From Aculops lycopersici (Eukaryota; Arthropoda; Arachnida; Trombidiformes; Eriophyidae), in the NCBI GenBank assembly GCA_015350385.1, contig WNKI01000004.1, forward strand, positions 2,891,187 to 2,955,186: 64,000 nucleotides of DNA, written 5' to 3'. Every line of letters starts with the position of its first letter. Positions within the stretch are counted from its first letter, which is position 1. Below are positions 1-10,847 of the stretch, in pieces. The position numbers and the translations under genes were made by a program. The notes beneath the pieces are model-generated. The model had not been told where the DNA came from and did no database searches. It saw only the letters and a list, made by a program, of their open reading frames with translations.

Positions 1-502
1 GGTTATTCTAGACAAAATTAAGCGTTCCATGTCATTCTACCTATCTGGACCAGATTCCAAGACAAAAGTATTCTTTCTAGAGGCCGATAAGTTGTCAACT
101 GTAGATCTAGCATCAACATGCCCCGACTCAGGTAACCTCAATGAGCAGGACGAGAAAGTGTTACGCGATTTGCTTGCAGAAACTCAGGACATTCTAGAGA
201 GCGAAGATTTCAAGAATGTCTTGGAGTCCAGTATAGAAGTTGGCTACAAAATACTTTTAGACAATCTACTCGGTGCATTCATCAAGATGGAAAGCAAATT
301 GAACGCTTCTGGCGAAACCTCTAACTTCAGCAATCCAAACGCCATCAAGGTTCCGCTTGTCAAAATACTACCCCAGATCAGAAGCAACTATCGCAATCGC
401 GAACCTGCAGACCAAAAGGCTTTGATTAACCACCTACTTTGCCTAGATGTGCTCAATTGTTTCGCCGCTAATGTTTACGAGGCTTTTTGTGAGCCCAAAT
501 AG
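1..502 (+). CDS. PEX3: Peroxisomal biogenesis factor 3 (PEX3), C-terminal part, 5' truncated by window edge
   Basis: PEX3 is the peroxisomal membrane receptor that docks PEX19 with its membrane-protein cargo. The reading frame is already open at base 2, before the first Met at 29, so this is the 3' end of a longer gene and the true start lies outside the window. The family-typical C-terminus is visible: a VPLVKILPQI segment (human PEX3 has LPLAKIIPI) and the ending FAANVYEAF, which matches the conserved FAANVYEAFS end of PEX3. An SIEVGYKILLDNLL helix corresponds to the human RGFSRLLDNM segment. The stop is at 500-502, and a polyadenylation signal follows at 548. It is convergent with Ran. Confidence 0.88.
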   Translation, partial: VILDKIKRSMSFYLSGPDSKTKVFFLEADKLSTVDLASTCPDSGNLNEQDEKVLRDLLAETQDILESEDFKNVLESSIEVGYKILLDNLLGAFIKMESKLNASGETSNFSNPNAIKVPLVKILPQIRSNYRNREPADQKALINHLLCLDVLNCFAANVYEAFCEPK

Positions 503-547
503 TCATGGTGGCTTGGTAGAGGTGACAATCTCGTAGTTTGTGACAAC

Positions 548-553
548 AATAAA
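548..553 (+). terminator. Polyadenylation signal AATAAA for PEX3
   Basis: A canonical AATAAA lies 46 bases after the PEX3 stop codon. The opposite-strand signal for Ran lies about 70 bases further on, so the two 3' UTRs are close or overlap slightly. Confidence 0.6.
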
Positions 554-621
554 TAATTAATTATACACTCATCCGGGGTGATATTTGTGTTTGTTGTTGT
601 GGTTGTTGATTATAAATGATC

Positions 622-627
622 TTTATT
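622..627 (-). terminator. Polyadenylation signal AATAAA for Ran
   Basis: TTTATT on the plus strand reads AATAAA on the minus strand, about 125 bases past the Ran stop codon at 751. It faces the PEX3 signal. Confidence 0.55.
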
Positions 628-750
628 GATGTGTTGCTATTGACTCCGAATAGGAGTGAGAATTTGGGGAGGAGGACCAAGGATGAATGTTTGTTGCTGT
701 TTAAGCTCTGATTGATGGTGATCTATTTTTTCAGAGTTTCTTTGAGAGAT

Positions 751-1531
751 TTACAAGTCATCATCATCATCCTCTGGCAATGGGGCAGTCTCAGCCTCCC
801 TCATGTCGGCCTCTAATCTTGCCAAGTGCTCTGGGTCCATGACGACCTCAGCCGGCTGAAGGGCTGGCATGGCAATAAACTCAAGAGTTGCGTCTCCAGT
901 TAACTTTCTTGCCAAAAACAGGAAGGGCTTCTCGAAATTGTAGTTACTCTTAGCACTGATATCATAATATTGGAGGTTCTTCTTTCGGTGAAATACAATG
1001 GCCTTTGCCTTGACCTTTCGATCCTTAACATCGACTTTGTTACCACATAAAACAATTGGTATATTCTCGCAGACTCTAACTAGATCACGATGCCAATTTG
1101 GTACGTTCTTGTATGTGACACGTGAGGTAACATCGAACATGATAATAGCTGCTTGACTTTGGATGTAGTAGCCATCACGTAGACCACCAAATTTTTCTTG
1201 ACCTGCTGTATCCCAGACGTTGAATTCTATGGGCCCGTACCTAGTGTTGAATACAAGAGGGTGAACCTCAACACCTAGAGTGGCGATGTACTTCTTTTCG
1301 AATTCACCAGTCTTGTGACGTTTAACAAATGTTGTCTTGCCTGTACCACCGTCTCCCACTAGTACAACCTACATGATGAATGATTCGAGATGAATAATGT
1401 TAAAGGGTTAGTTATATTGATTTTGATTGGACCCAAACACGTTGCCGCAAACTGCATAACTCGCCCCGCGAGCCATCTGTCATATCGATACATACCTTAA
1501 ATTGCTTCACTGGAGTCATTGGCGACTGCAT
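751..1531 (-). CDS. Ran: GTP-binding nuclear protein Ran
   Basis: Ran is the small GTPase that drives nucleocytoplasmic transport and spindle and envelope assembly. The CDS has two exons: 1496-1531 (12 codons, [12 protein letters not shown]) and 751-1368, split by a 127-bp GT-AG intron in phase 0. Together they give 217 residues, the normal Ran length. All G motifs are present: P-loop [10 protein letters not shown], switch [29 protein letters not shown] with the catalytic Gln, NKVD, and [12 protein letters not shown]. The protein ends in the acidic DDDDDL tail that defines Ran among Ras-family proteins; like other Ran proteins it has no prenylation cysteine. It is divergent from COQ3-RRF. Confidence 0.97.
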
Positions 1532-1942
1532 GATGCTCTAGAATTATTTTGTTCTAATTTTAATATGAAAATCGAATAATGATTATATAATTGGCTTCTC
1601 TATGGATGAATGATTGATAATATGTAGTGTGTAGTTATAGGGCGCTAATAAAGAAGCCCAACACGATGCAACCGGTGAAGGAGAAACCGTTGAGAAAGCA
1701 AGAGTCCATTGGAATTGAATGCAATGCGTGTATTTTGAGTGCGTGCATGCGTCCAAAACTCTCGGGCGTGCGCCTTTCTTGAACATTCTGTGCGTTCATG
1801 AGCCATTGATGTGCTTATCAATTGAGGCGCGAATATTTAAAACATGACTGTTGTTGTGGACTTATAAACTTTCATTATTTACACCTTTTAAAGAGAATCC
1901 TCATCTCTTCAAATCTAGCAATTTATTTAAGTGATATAGAAG
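1532..1942. promoter_or_regulatory. Divergent promoter region between Ran and COQ3-RRF
   Basis: The 411 bases between the start codons of two divergently transcribed genes must hold the 5' UTR and promoter of both. I see no convincing TATA box and no repeat. Confidence 0.5.
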
Positions 1943-3433
1943 ATGATTTCTGTCAAATTATTCAATCGCTGCACTAAGCCAGCTATAACTTATAGTAGGT
2001 TACTCTTGCTCAACCAAAGCGTCAAGAAGATTTCTTCAAGCTCAATTATTAAGCAACAAAGCGACCCTCTGAAGGTGTTCCAAGACAATGCAACAAAATG
2101 GTGGACAGGCAAGGAATTCAGTATACTACGTGCAATGAACGAGATTAGAGTGCCATTCATCGTCGATGGGTTGGACAAGCCTATCAGAGATGCAAGGATT
2201 CTCGACGTCGGTTGCGGAGGTGGAATCTTGAGTGAGCCTTTAGCCAGACTTGGCGCCAATGTCATGGGTATAGATCCCGTTTATGAGAGTATCAACCAGG
2301 CGCAACTGCACTCAGAGAATGATCCAGATATAAAAGATAGAATCAAGTATAGGAATTGCAACATAGAAGATGTAGCTAGTCAGCCGGAGCATGTTGAGGC
2401 CTATGATGCGCTTGTTGCCTCTGAGGTCTTGGAACATATCGATGATATAGAGGCTTTTCTAAAGCATTGCACAAAAGTCATCAAGCCAAATGGTAGTCTA
2501 TTTATAACGACCATCAATCAAACTCCATTGTCCTGGTTGGGTGTGATATTTTTCGGTGAATATGTTCTGAAGCAACTGCCAAAGGGTACTCATGAGTACG
2601 ACATGTTTGTTAGTGTTAAGGGTCTCAAGATTATGCTAGAGAGGATGGGATATCACATTAGGCTAGTCAATGGATTCATGTATGAGCCAGTAGGTGGAAA
2701 CTTCTATTGGACACCTACAACATTGACCCATTATGCCATTCAAGCAATCAAGGTTGCGCCTCTGAACAAGGGTATAAATCACGAACAGCGAAGGCATGCA
2801 CCTAGACCAAAAGCAGGACAAAAAGTGAGTAAACCCAAAATACCTTTAGACGACGATGATATGGGCCGAGTGATACCCATCAAGGTCTACCGCACTAAAA
2901 CGAACGAGGTTGTGCAAGATTTTAAGTTACACATGGAAACTAAGCTAACAACCCGAATCTCAACCACTGCTATAGAAACACTGAAGATCGAGATTCCAGG
3001 ATTGAGCGAGCCGCTAGAGGTTAGGGATGTTGCAACAATCACCTTGAAAGGCCAGAGCCTAATAATGCTCAATTTGGCTGGCATGCCAGAGGCAGTTAAA
3101 CCAACAGTTAAGGCGTTAGAGCAGTTAGGTAACACTAATGCACAAGTAGAAGTCAATACCATATACGTGCCATTACCTCGGGTAACTCGTGAGCATCGCG
3201 AGCGACTAGCCACAACGGCAAAGCAACTGGCTAATCAATCAAAGGACAAGTTAAAAAGTTTTTTCTCAGAGTATTCATCAATGGCCAAGAGTCAACAAGC
3301 AAGCGGAAATGTATCGACTGATCTCATAAGGAACACGGTTGAGAATTTAAGCTACGACAACCGATTGAAGTTGGTGGAAATTGATAATCTCTTATCGAAG
3401 AAGTTGGATCAATTGTTGAATCAACAAAGTTGA
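1943..3433 (+). CDS. COQ3 O-methyltransferase fused to mitochondrial ribosome recycling factor
   Basis: A single uninterrupted 496-codon frame holds two proteins that are normally separate. Residues 1-40 are a basic, Ser/Leu-rich presumed mitochondrial presequence. Residues about 45-275 are the ubiquinone-biosynthesis O-methyltransferase COQ3: SAM motif I ILDVGCGGG (86-94), then ASEVLEHI, LFITTINQT, the LPKGTHEYDMFV segment, and PVGGNFYWT at the end of the domain. Residues about 300-496 are a ribosome recycling factor: the domain II strands, the hallmark VPLPRVTREHRERLATTAKQ, and a long C-terminal helix ending KLDQLL. Each half alone would be a complete matrix enzyme or factor. The helix that normally carries the essential RRF arginines reads KLKSFFSEY (436-444), so those arginines are missing. 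A GTGAGT at 2825 in phase 0 could act as an alternative splice donor. The ATG at 1943 starts the open frame. Confidence 0.85.
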   Translation: MISVKLFNRCTKPAITYSRLLLLNQSVKKISSSSIIKQQSDPLKVFQDNATKWWTGKEFSILRAMNEIRVPFIVDGLDKPIRDARILDVGCGGGILSEPLARLGANVMGIDPVYESINQAQLHSENDPDIKDRIKYRNCNIEDVASQPEHVEAYDALVASEVLEHIDDIEAFLKHCTKVIKPNGSLFITTINQTPLSWLGVIFFGEYVLKQLPKGTHEYDMFVSVKGLKIMLERMGYHIRLVNGFMYEPVGGNFYWTPTTLTHYAIQAIKVAPLNKGINHEQRRHAPRPKAGQKVSKPKIPLDDDDMGRVIPIKVYRTKTNEVVQDFKLHMETKLTTRISTTAIETLKIEIPGLSEPLEVRDVATITLKGQSLIMLNLAGMPEAVKPTVKALEQLGNTNAQVEVNTIYVPLPRVTREHRERLATTAKQLANQSKDKLKSFFSEYSSMAKSQQASGNVSTDLIRNTVENLSYDNRLKLVEIDNLLSKKLDQLLNQQS

Positions 3434-3526
3434 TTATTATCACAATCATCATCGTAGACAAATTATCATGAGACCGACTTTCAACCATACATTTAGTCTA
3501 ATATCTCTGCCCTATTTATATTCCAT

Positions 3527-5002
3527 CTATTGTTGCCTTCTCTGTTGTTGGAGCCTCTCTTGGGAGGCCCAACGAGGTTTGACTTCAAACTTGTTCTGTT
3601 GACTTCTAGCAGATGGTTTTTGCTGAGGCTGCTGATTTTGAAGTTGTTGTTGCTGTCGGAAGTACGGTTCAGGAGTTATGGCGTAACGCTCCTGGAGCTT
3701 GCTTACGAGGTTGCGGTTTTCCAGAGCTGCTTGCCACTGAGGCACCTGTTGCGGTTGCTTTTGCCGAACTTCCGGTCCGCGGGTAGGTACTGCATTAGCG
3801 TTTGTCTTGGCCAGTTGTTTAATCTGATCAAAGTTTAGACGCCCACCGACTGGGTAGTTTATTTGATTGTGTTGCTGCTGCTGGTGATTGTATAAAGGAA
3901 GGCGTCGTTTGTAGGCAATCTGTTGTTGTTGCAGCTGCGGAGACAGTGGTGGTGGTGGTAATGGTGATTGTGGTTCATAGGGCACACGTTGAACAACTGG
4001 CTCGCTGGCCTGAGGCTCGTAGTCGTAGTTTGATTGCATTGGCTTCTCTAAATCGTATGGCTGATAAGATTGCTCTTCCTGTGGATTCTCAAAGCCTTGC
4101 TCAATGAATCGACGCTGCTCGTGGTAGTTGTTGTAGTTTTCCAATTGCTGCTTTGTGAACTCGATCGGTTGTGGTCCTCCTGGCGCTTGTTGTTGTTGCT
4201 GCTGCTTTTTGGGTCGAGGTTGGACCTGTTGCTTCCCGTTGTCTTGGTCTGAATATTTGTTTACCTGCTTCCTCGACTCGCATTGATCTGCACGAGCAAT
4301 GCACATAATCACTCGCTTGAAGTTTACCTGGTCGGCATCCAAAGTTTCATCTGGAACTCCCGCTAGACGCTCAACGAATTGATCATCCCAACTGAAGATT
4401 GACTTGAATTTTTCGGCCGCGGCATGGAGTTGGTCAGGAACATCATCGTCAGCGCCCAAGAACATGACAGTTTCCACTTGAGGTGGCCCGGCGGTGGGCG
4501 CAACGTAGGGCAAGGGAACCAGGTCCTCTGGATCTTTGGAGAAGGTAACTTGGCGGACACGTTCAGTGGCAATGTATTTTGGATTTAAAGCTTGAATAAT
4601 GCGACCCAAGTGATCGAGATCATCCGATTGACCTCCGACCTCCCTTTGAACTCTATGGTAGATGTCCAAAATTTCCTGCTTGATGGCAAACTCTTCAATT
4701 GTTGGCGCCCGACTTTTCCTCAAATGATCGCTGCTCAACTTGGGCACATTTAAAACCACCTGTGTCAACTGGGTTGGCCTGTAACTACGCTCTTGGTGGT
4801 TGTAATTATTTGTCTTAGTGTTACCAATCTTGATCACTTCCTGGTTGTTATTTAAACTAACATGATTGGTATTTGTTATTTCGTCTCCCAAAGTTTCAGG
4901 AACAATAAGCACAAGACACAACACAACTAACGAAAAGTGAAACCTGCAGCCCATCGAGAGACTGCCTATAGATTTTCCGGTTTGATTGACGATGGCAATC
5001 AT
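3527..5002 (-). CDS. Secreted Gln-rich protein of unknown function
   Basis: I do not recognise this 491-residue protein. Its first 41 residues contain a clear hydrophobic signal sequence (FHFSLVVLCLVLIVPETLG) preceding DE. An internal Met at residue 17 (4954) gives a more usual signal-peptide length and may be the real start. Residues about 95-255 form a non-repetitive, probably folded region with acidic and aromatic motifs such as KSIFSWDDQFVERLAG, and two cysteines near CIARADQC. From about 260 to the end it is low-complexity, rich in Gln, Pro, Tyr and Asn, with several poly-Q runs. The layout resembles arthropod cuticle or extracellular-matrix proteins, but no chitin-binding motif is seen. 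The gene converges with COQ3-RRF across 93 bases. Confidence 0.7.
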   Translation of the reverse strand: MIAIVNQTGKSIGSLSMGCRFHFSLVVLCLVLIVPETLGDEITNTNHVSLNNNQEVIKIGNTKTNNYNHQERSYRPTQLTQVVLNVPKLSSDHLRKSRAPTIEEFAIKQEILDIYHRVQREVGGQSDDLDHLGRIIQALNPKYIATERVRQVTFSKDPEDLVPLPYVAPTAGPPQVETVMFLGADDDVPDQLHAAAEKFKSIFSWDDQFVERLAGVPDETLDADQVNFKRVIMCIARADQCESRKQVNKYSDQDNGKQQVQPRPKKQQQQQQAPGGPQPIEFTKQQLENYNNYHEQRRFIEQGFENPQEEQSYQPYDLEKPMQSNYDYEPQASEPVVQRVPYEPQSPLPPPPLSPQLQQQQIAYKRRLPLYNHQQQQHNQINYPVGGRLNFDQIKQLAKTNANAVPTRGPEVRQKQPQQVPQWQAALENRNLVSKLQERYAITPEPYFRQQQQLQNQQPQQKPSARSQQNKFEVKPRWASQERLQQQRRQQ

Positions 5003-8000
5003 TTGGATTATTTAGTTGAATATAGCGGCGTCTTTCTTATTTTCTGATCTGTTCAGATCAATTTGAATGGGAATTTCAAAGTTAGAACAACTAGATTTTG
5101 GATCAGGTGGCCGTTTTCAGATTTAGGCCGAAATGAGAATCCAAAACTCAGGTGAGATACTTGCACGCGCAGCCAAAAACACCATTGGAACAAGAACAAC
5201 AACCTATCGTCACAGTCCCATGCTAAGAAACTAGCTAAATTTAGCTCGTAAATGCGACGAGATACTAGGTAGACTTGTCGCCTTTGCAATTGTTGCTAAC
5301 TGCATTCATCTCGTCCGGCATTCCCAATGCCTGGATCAACTTTCGATCCAGTTATTTATTCATATGCTCGATTTCAGACATTTAGAAAAGCGGCACACGA
5401 AATCCTCGAAATTGTGTGTAGGGCCAACGGTGGTTTCCGGGGTTTTTTCCGGGGAGGAAGTTTTATTCAAGATCTATGCCTCAGAACCTGATGCAATGTG
5501 TATCTTCTTAGAAAATAAGGCGTATTTCAAGCCCAAAGAATTCGTAGAAAATTTCGTCTTCGAAAATGCATCAACAAGATCAGGATACAAGTTGTAGGCT
5601 GACCTTAGATCATGAGGTAGCCGACAAGAGCCTTGACTTTTATGAGCTCTTGTAGTAATGAGGCAAAAAACTGGCTCAATATAGCCTACATGAATCGGGG
5701 AATATTATGCTTGAAAAAGCAGCTCGATACTTCGACTCATTTCGGAGTTAATCCCTCAAACAAGTTTAAAGGATTCCGAGTATTTAAGAAAAATCCCGAC
5801 CTTCCTGACAATAATCATCACATATTTCTAATCCCGTTGCAAGCCTGCTCAAGACCACCGGATAGTGGTTTTTAATGCACATCTAGGAGGCTCAAAAGAC
5901 CCCCGTCTACCCAGCGACGCGAAACAAAATGCAGCTTGCTCGAAAATGATACCAGCTTGCAATGCGATCAGGTTCGATCCGATAGATTGCTTAGATCACG
6001 ATGAAAAAACCCTTTCTAAATGCAAAAGTTACACGAGATACATCGAAAACAATACCTGCAAACGTCTCAGAAGTTGGATTCTGAGCTTCAGTATCACTGC
6101 AAATTTTTCGGATTACAACTAATTCCCAAAATATTTTTTATCCAGTAGTTTTCCATCTCGATACTTGCGCTTTCCGAGAGACAACGCGCCACGGGCCCAG
6201 TTAAACTTAGGGCGTTCAGAGTCCATATGATCGCATCATACATGTAATGCTGCCAACTATGCATCTCAAGTTATAGGCATTAGACTAAATTGGTTGCCTT
6301 GGGCAACCGGTTCTATTTAACGTTGGATAAGAGTCTCCAAATAAGAGTGGTAGTCAATCACATGCTCACATTTCGTATTTCCACGATTCAGTCAGATCGG
6401 CATAAGTTTTGCAGCAAAACTATTTCTTTCTCTTGCTTCAGATTTGCGCTGGTGGAAATTACGTCGTTATGAAAATAAGTTGAATTATCATCGAGCCAAT
6501 TACTGTTTGTATTTGCAGGCAGACAGACAAGAGATCAAAGTGAGAGGTAAATGAGTGGCGTGCGAACAATAAGATCCATCCGGTTGCCTTTCTGAAGTTT
6601 GAGTTGCATTACGTCACGAGTTCTGTCAGATATAAACCAAAAACTACAAGCCTACCCCTGCTGTTGCTTCAGTCAAGATTACCTTTTATTTGTCTGCAAA
6701 ACTGCAGACAATTGATTCGGTGACTCGTTAGATCGCAATGAGCTTTTGTTTGAAGTTCTCAATGAAACCCAAAGACTGGAGTTTACAGCGAAAGTCTCGA
6801 TGATTGAGTTTGCTCAACAACTTGGAATTGAAAACGTAATCCTCGAACAAGACGGCGACGACGACTGCGACTTCCCCTGTTGTTTTGTTATTTTAAGACC
6901 ACTGACTCGAGGTTCGAGAGCCTCAAAGTCATTGTACCGCTTTTTATGACTCAACTTCTAGCAAGTGCAGTCAATTGTAGGTAAGTTGGCAAGTAACCTC
7001 TACTACCGCTTCAGTGTAGTGAGATTCTCCCCCCTCCCTCCCGAAATCTGTGTAGCTCAGTCTGGCGGAAAACACAATGCAGCAATTGGCAAGCCACTTG
7101 AACTTGAGTCGAGGTATCGTTACCATTGCTTATGCTCCCATTGAGCCTGCTGCCACTCAACTTTTGTGCCGGTTCCTCTCGGGTTTGTAAAGCTTGCAAC
7201 GGCAAGCTCGCTGCTAGCCTTCGCAGCGGTCAGTTAACTCACACAGCTACATAAATCAATACTGCAAATGACAGGTAAGCACATGGGCCGCTAGTTATCC
7301 TTAGCTCAAAAAATTTTCTTTTGTCTGTTAGTTTCACGGTCAATGGACCGGTGTGTAGAATTTTAAAACTTCAACCACAACCGAGATTTTGTAGGAAGTC
7401 AACGACCGGCACAGTCTTTTCAATTTTCAGTTGGCTTGGTGTAATTCCACCTAACCAGAAAAATGGAACAGAACGGGATGGAAAGGAGCAGGAAGAAGAA
7501 TTGAAACGTCGAAGTGGTTGCAATATTGACGCAAGCAAGCAAACGAACAAATAAGCAAAGCAATTGGCTATAAGCTTTATTGCTCGTCTTCTGTTTACTC
7601 GTTAGGCGGGTAACATCATGCTGTCAGTCCCAGTCTCTCACTTTTGTGAAATGGAGACGAAAGGCAAGTAAGTTGATGAGAAGTCAGTGGATAATATAGT
7701 TGGCGCAATAATTTCTCCAACTTGGCGACCTGGAGCAGCGAGTTATTCTAATTCCCTTGCTCATTTAGTTAGACTGAGTGAGCAACTAGAAGTGAGCACG
7801 TGATGAGCTTTCTAGCATTTCGTTGTTCCCGGCAAACTGAAGAGCCTCATAGCTGGAGAGCTTAGAGTAAATATGCAAAACTCGCTAGCAGCATCTCACT
7901 GACTCTTGGGCGAGATGGTGAGCAGGTAAGGTGCGGAAACAGTGTGAGTAGATCGAAGTGAGGTGAGGTGGAGCGAGAAAAATTGGAGAAATAGATGGAG

Positions 8001-9137
8001 AATTCCTATTATCATTGTTATTTTGCAATATCTCGGCGATCAATCACCTTAGTGTTTATTATTTACGAGAGAGTTGGAAAAACTTGGAAGAATTTTAACA
8101 CTGCACTCCCAATCAATCATCAGTCAAAATTTGGACAAGAGGGGCAGAGGGAAATCTGAGAGAGGAATACAATACAATAATTTGCGTCAGGCAAATAAAC
8201 TGGAGTCATAGTGTGGTGTGAAATTAGTAGAAGTGGCTTAGTAGAAGGAAAGTTTGTTACATAATAAATCCATCAAACAATCAACAGCAAGTGAGTTACC
8301 TGGGCGCAGTATAGCCTGGCGCTTATCAACTGTAACCTGTTGGAACGAGGAAAAATTAACGCTTGTGTGGCTTAAATGTAAGTACAGAAACTCGCCGACC
8401 GGAAGGTTTTTGGTTCATGGCCTTTGAGCTTTCGAGTCGGTGGCTTACCTGCTAATCATTGGTGGTGGTTATGGGCAAACAATTGGTCTCCTAAAAGGCA
8501 CGAGAGTGAGATAGAGAGACTGGCCACTAGTTCTGGCTGGTGGTTGATTGAGTAGGTTGGCTAGCTTTGCATCCACTCTGCCTCACAGGTACAGGTGAGA
8601 TAAACCGTCAACTCGTCAACTATTATGTCACCCTACTGCCACCGTTTCCACCAACTAGATAGCCGCTCGTGTTGGTCTTAGTCGTAGTTGACTCACTTGT
8701 CTTAGTTGGTTATTGTGGCAGGATACCAATTGCTTGCACTAGAACAATGGGAGTGTTTTTGCCTCTGCATGTCAACCTCCTATCTCAATGGAGTTATCTA
8801 AGCCCATGACTCACGCCAGACTCAAGAAGATTTGAGAAACATTCAAATCAAGCCACTGAATTGCTGCAGTCGTCGCTAGATGGGCCCTCGTTGCAGGTGC
8901 GTCACGCCTCTCATTATATAACACTGAGCACAACGTGCTGTCAGTTTGCCGCCGAACAGGTTAGTGAACGACGCAAGCTCCCATTGCCTCCACTACTAGT
9001 GTTGGGGCTGCGAGGTGGTGGCCGCAGCAACAGGTAGTTTGCATTGTGTTGAGAGCAGGCAACAAGCGAGTGAGTGGAGAGTCTCAGGTACAGGAAACTC
9101 CGCTGTCCATTTCTAACGATTGGGAGGAAAGAACTCA

Positions 9138-9203
9138 TTACACACACGCACACATACACAGACAGGGAGAGAAAGAGAGAAAGGGAGAGAGGGAGAGAGA
9201 GTC
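9138..9203. repeat. CA then GA microsatellite
   Basis: A purine/pyrimidine CA run (about 9138-9160) passes directly into an imperfect GAGA run (about 9164-9203). GAGA runs near arthropod promoters can bind GAGA factor, but here that is only a possibility. Confidence 0.7.
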
Positions 9204-10320
9204 TGAGAACAGAAAAGACACACATAGTTTCCATTTCCAAATGATAGTTTCATTACTCACACTCCCAATTGATCCTTCAGCGACAACTACCACAATGATA
9301 ATCAACTAAAAGGCTAACCAAAGAGTCTCCTTCTCTATCTCAAATTCCAACTCTCTTTTACATTAAATTACTTGCCAATACTCTCCTCCCAACGGGACAC
9401 AATTAATGCACTATACCAGAACTTCCACTATAGTAGCTGAATAAAATCCAAACGACAACTGCAGCAGCGACGACGACACCCACAACGTCAGAGAAGCGCG
9501 AGCCACCGACCGACGAGGACAACTTGCACAGAGGCAAACGGCGAGGGATTTCGATCGGCCTTAGAACAATACGCCTGTGTTTGAGAGGAAGCCACCTGTT
9601 GTTGCTACTGCAGTCGCTGCTGCTCGGCCCGTCTAGTCACCTTAGTGTCGATTTCGCGCGTAAGGCACAGAGTCAGCATTGGAATAATGCGCTGCTACCG
9701 CGACTGTCAGTCAAGAATCTAGAGTATTAGAAAGTTGGAAAGCAAGGCACAGAAAGAGAAGAGAAGATAAGTGAAGGGGAAGGGAGGAAAGGAAAGGAGC
9801 AACAAGTGGAGGCAATCAAGTGGCGATTAATCAAAGGCAGTGGTTGTGAGCAAGCGCAAGGTAGCATTGGCGGCGACGGTGGCAGCGGCAACAACGATCA
9901 GAGAAAGCTAACGAAGGAACGAAGAGATTGACTTAATTGTGTAGCTTTTCTCGGGGAACGAGATAGGGAATCGGGTTGCCTCAAAGCGAGCGAAATAGAA
10001 TTGTGAGCGCAAGTGAAAGCGACTTACCTGTTGTGTTGCTGCGTCTTTCGCATTCATCAGGTAGATTCGCATTGAATAACAGCGCCGGCAACTGCTACAT
10101 TGAATAACATTTGCCGACGCTACTACTGTTGCTACTACTACCACTACTAGTGCTTCGCCCGTAACCAAACCAAACCATACCAACTGAACTGAACCATATC
10201 AAAGACGACGAGACGAGAGTTTAACCCATTGAATTAGGTTAGCTGGCGGGTAGCAAAATCACGCAGTCGGCAGCAAGTAGCGAGTCCAGTTTGTTAGCTT
10301 GAGGTGACTGCAGGGTCATA

Positions 10321-10367
10321 GAGAAAGAGAGCAAGAGAGAAGGAGAGAGAGCGAGTGAGAGGGAGAT
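10321..10367. repeat. GA-rich simple repeat
   Basis: Imperfect GAGA-type purine run about 480 bases upstream of the ABCG start codon. It is one of three such runs in this upstream region. Confidence 0.7.
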
Positions 10368-10684
10368 AAAAGGTTGGTTAGTGGGTAGTTAGCACTTTCG
10401 TACTTCAGGGCTAACTATACTCTGGAGTTTGTTGCGAGCATTCGCGCACCGAGTTGCCGGCGAGTTGATTGGCCAGCGCAGTTACCTGGGCGACGCCGAG
10501 AGCTTCGCAAACTTTTCTAGGTCTCGCTACTCGGAGCGAGCGGATATTAGCGATCACGACAACAACAACAAAAACATCGATGACGACGACGACAACCACT
10601 GGCAACAATTTCACACTGTCGTTAATTTTATTTTAGAGGCAAGTCTTTATTCATAATTGCAGGCAAGTTGCATTGTGAGTCCGA

Positions 10685-10720
10685 GAGGGACAGAGAGAGA
10701 GAGAGAGAGTGAGTCAGGGA
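10685..10720. repeat. GA microsatellite close to the ABCG start
   Basis: A (GA)n run about 130-160 bases upstream of the ABCG ATG. It may lie in the 5' UTR or core promoter. Confidence 0.7.
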
Positions 10721-10847
10721 GTCTAGTTGATGATAGTGACAACCTCGACTTGAACAACGACTACAACTCGTTCGTTTGGTTTAATCTCCTGATACTAAAC
10801 TAACTATTTGAATCGGAGTTAAGTGAGCCAAATTAACCAATCTCAAG

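Larger units (their letters stand above)
5003..10847. other. Long non-coding stretch upstream of the ABCG gene
   Basis: I find no coding region with recognisable protein features in these 5.8 kb. Open frames are short and biased by simple sequence. The left end must hold the promoter of the secreted Gln-rich gene: TTATTTATT near 5350 reads AATAAATAA on the minus strand, a possible TATA-like element. The right part is rich in GA, CA and CAA simple repeats and splice-donor-like GGTAAGT words, as expected for 5' UTR exons and introns of the ABCG gene. An E-box CACGTG lies at 7797-7802. Confidence 0.5.
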
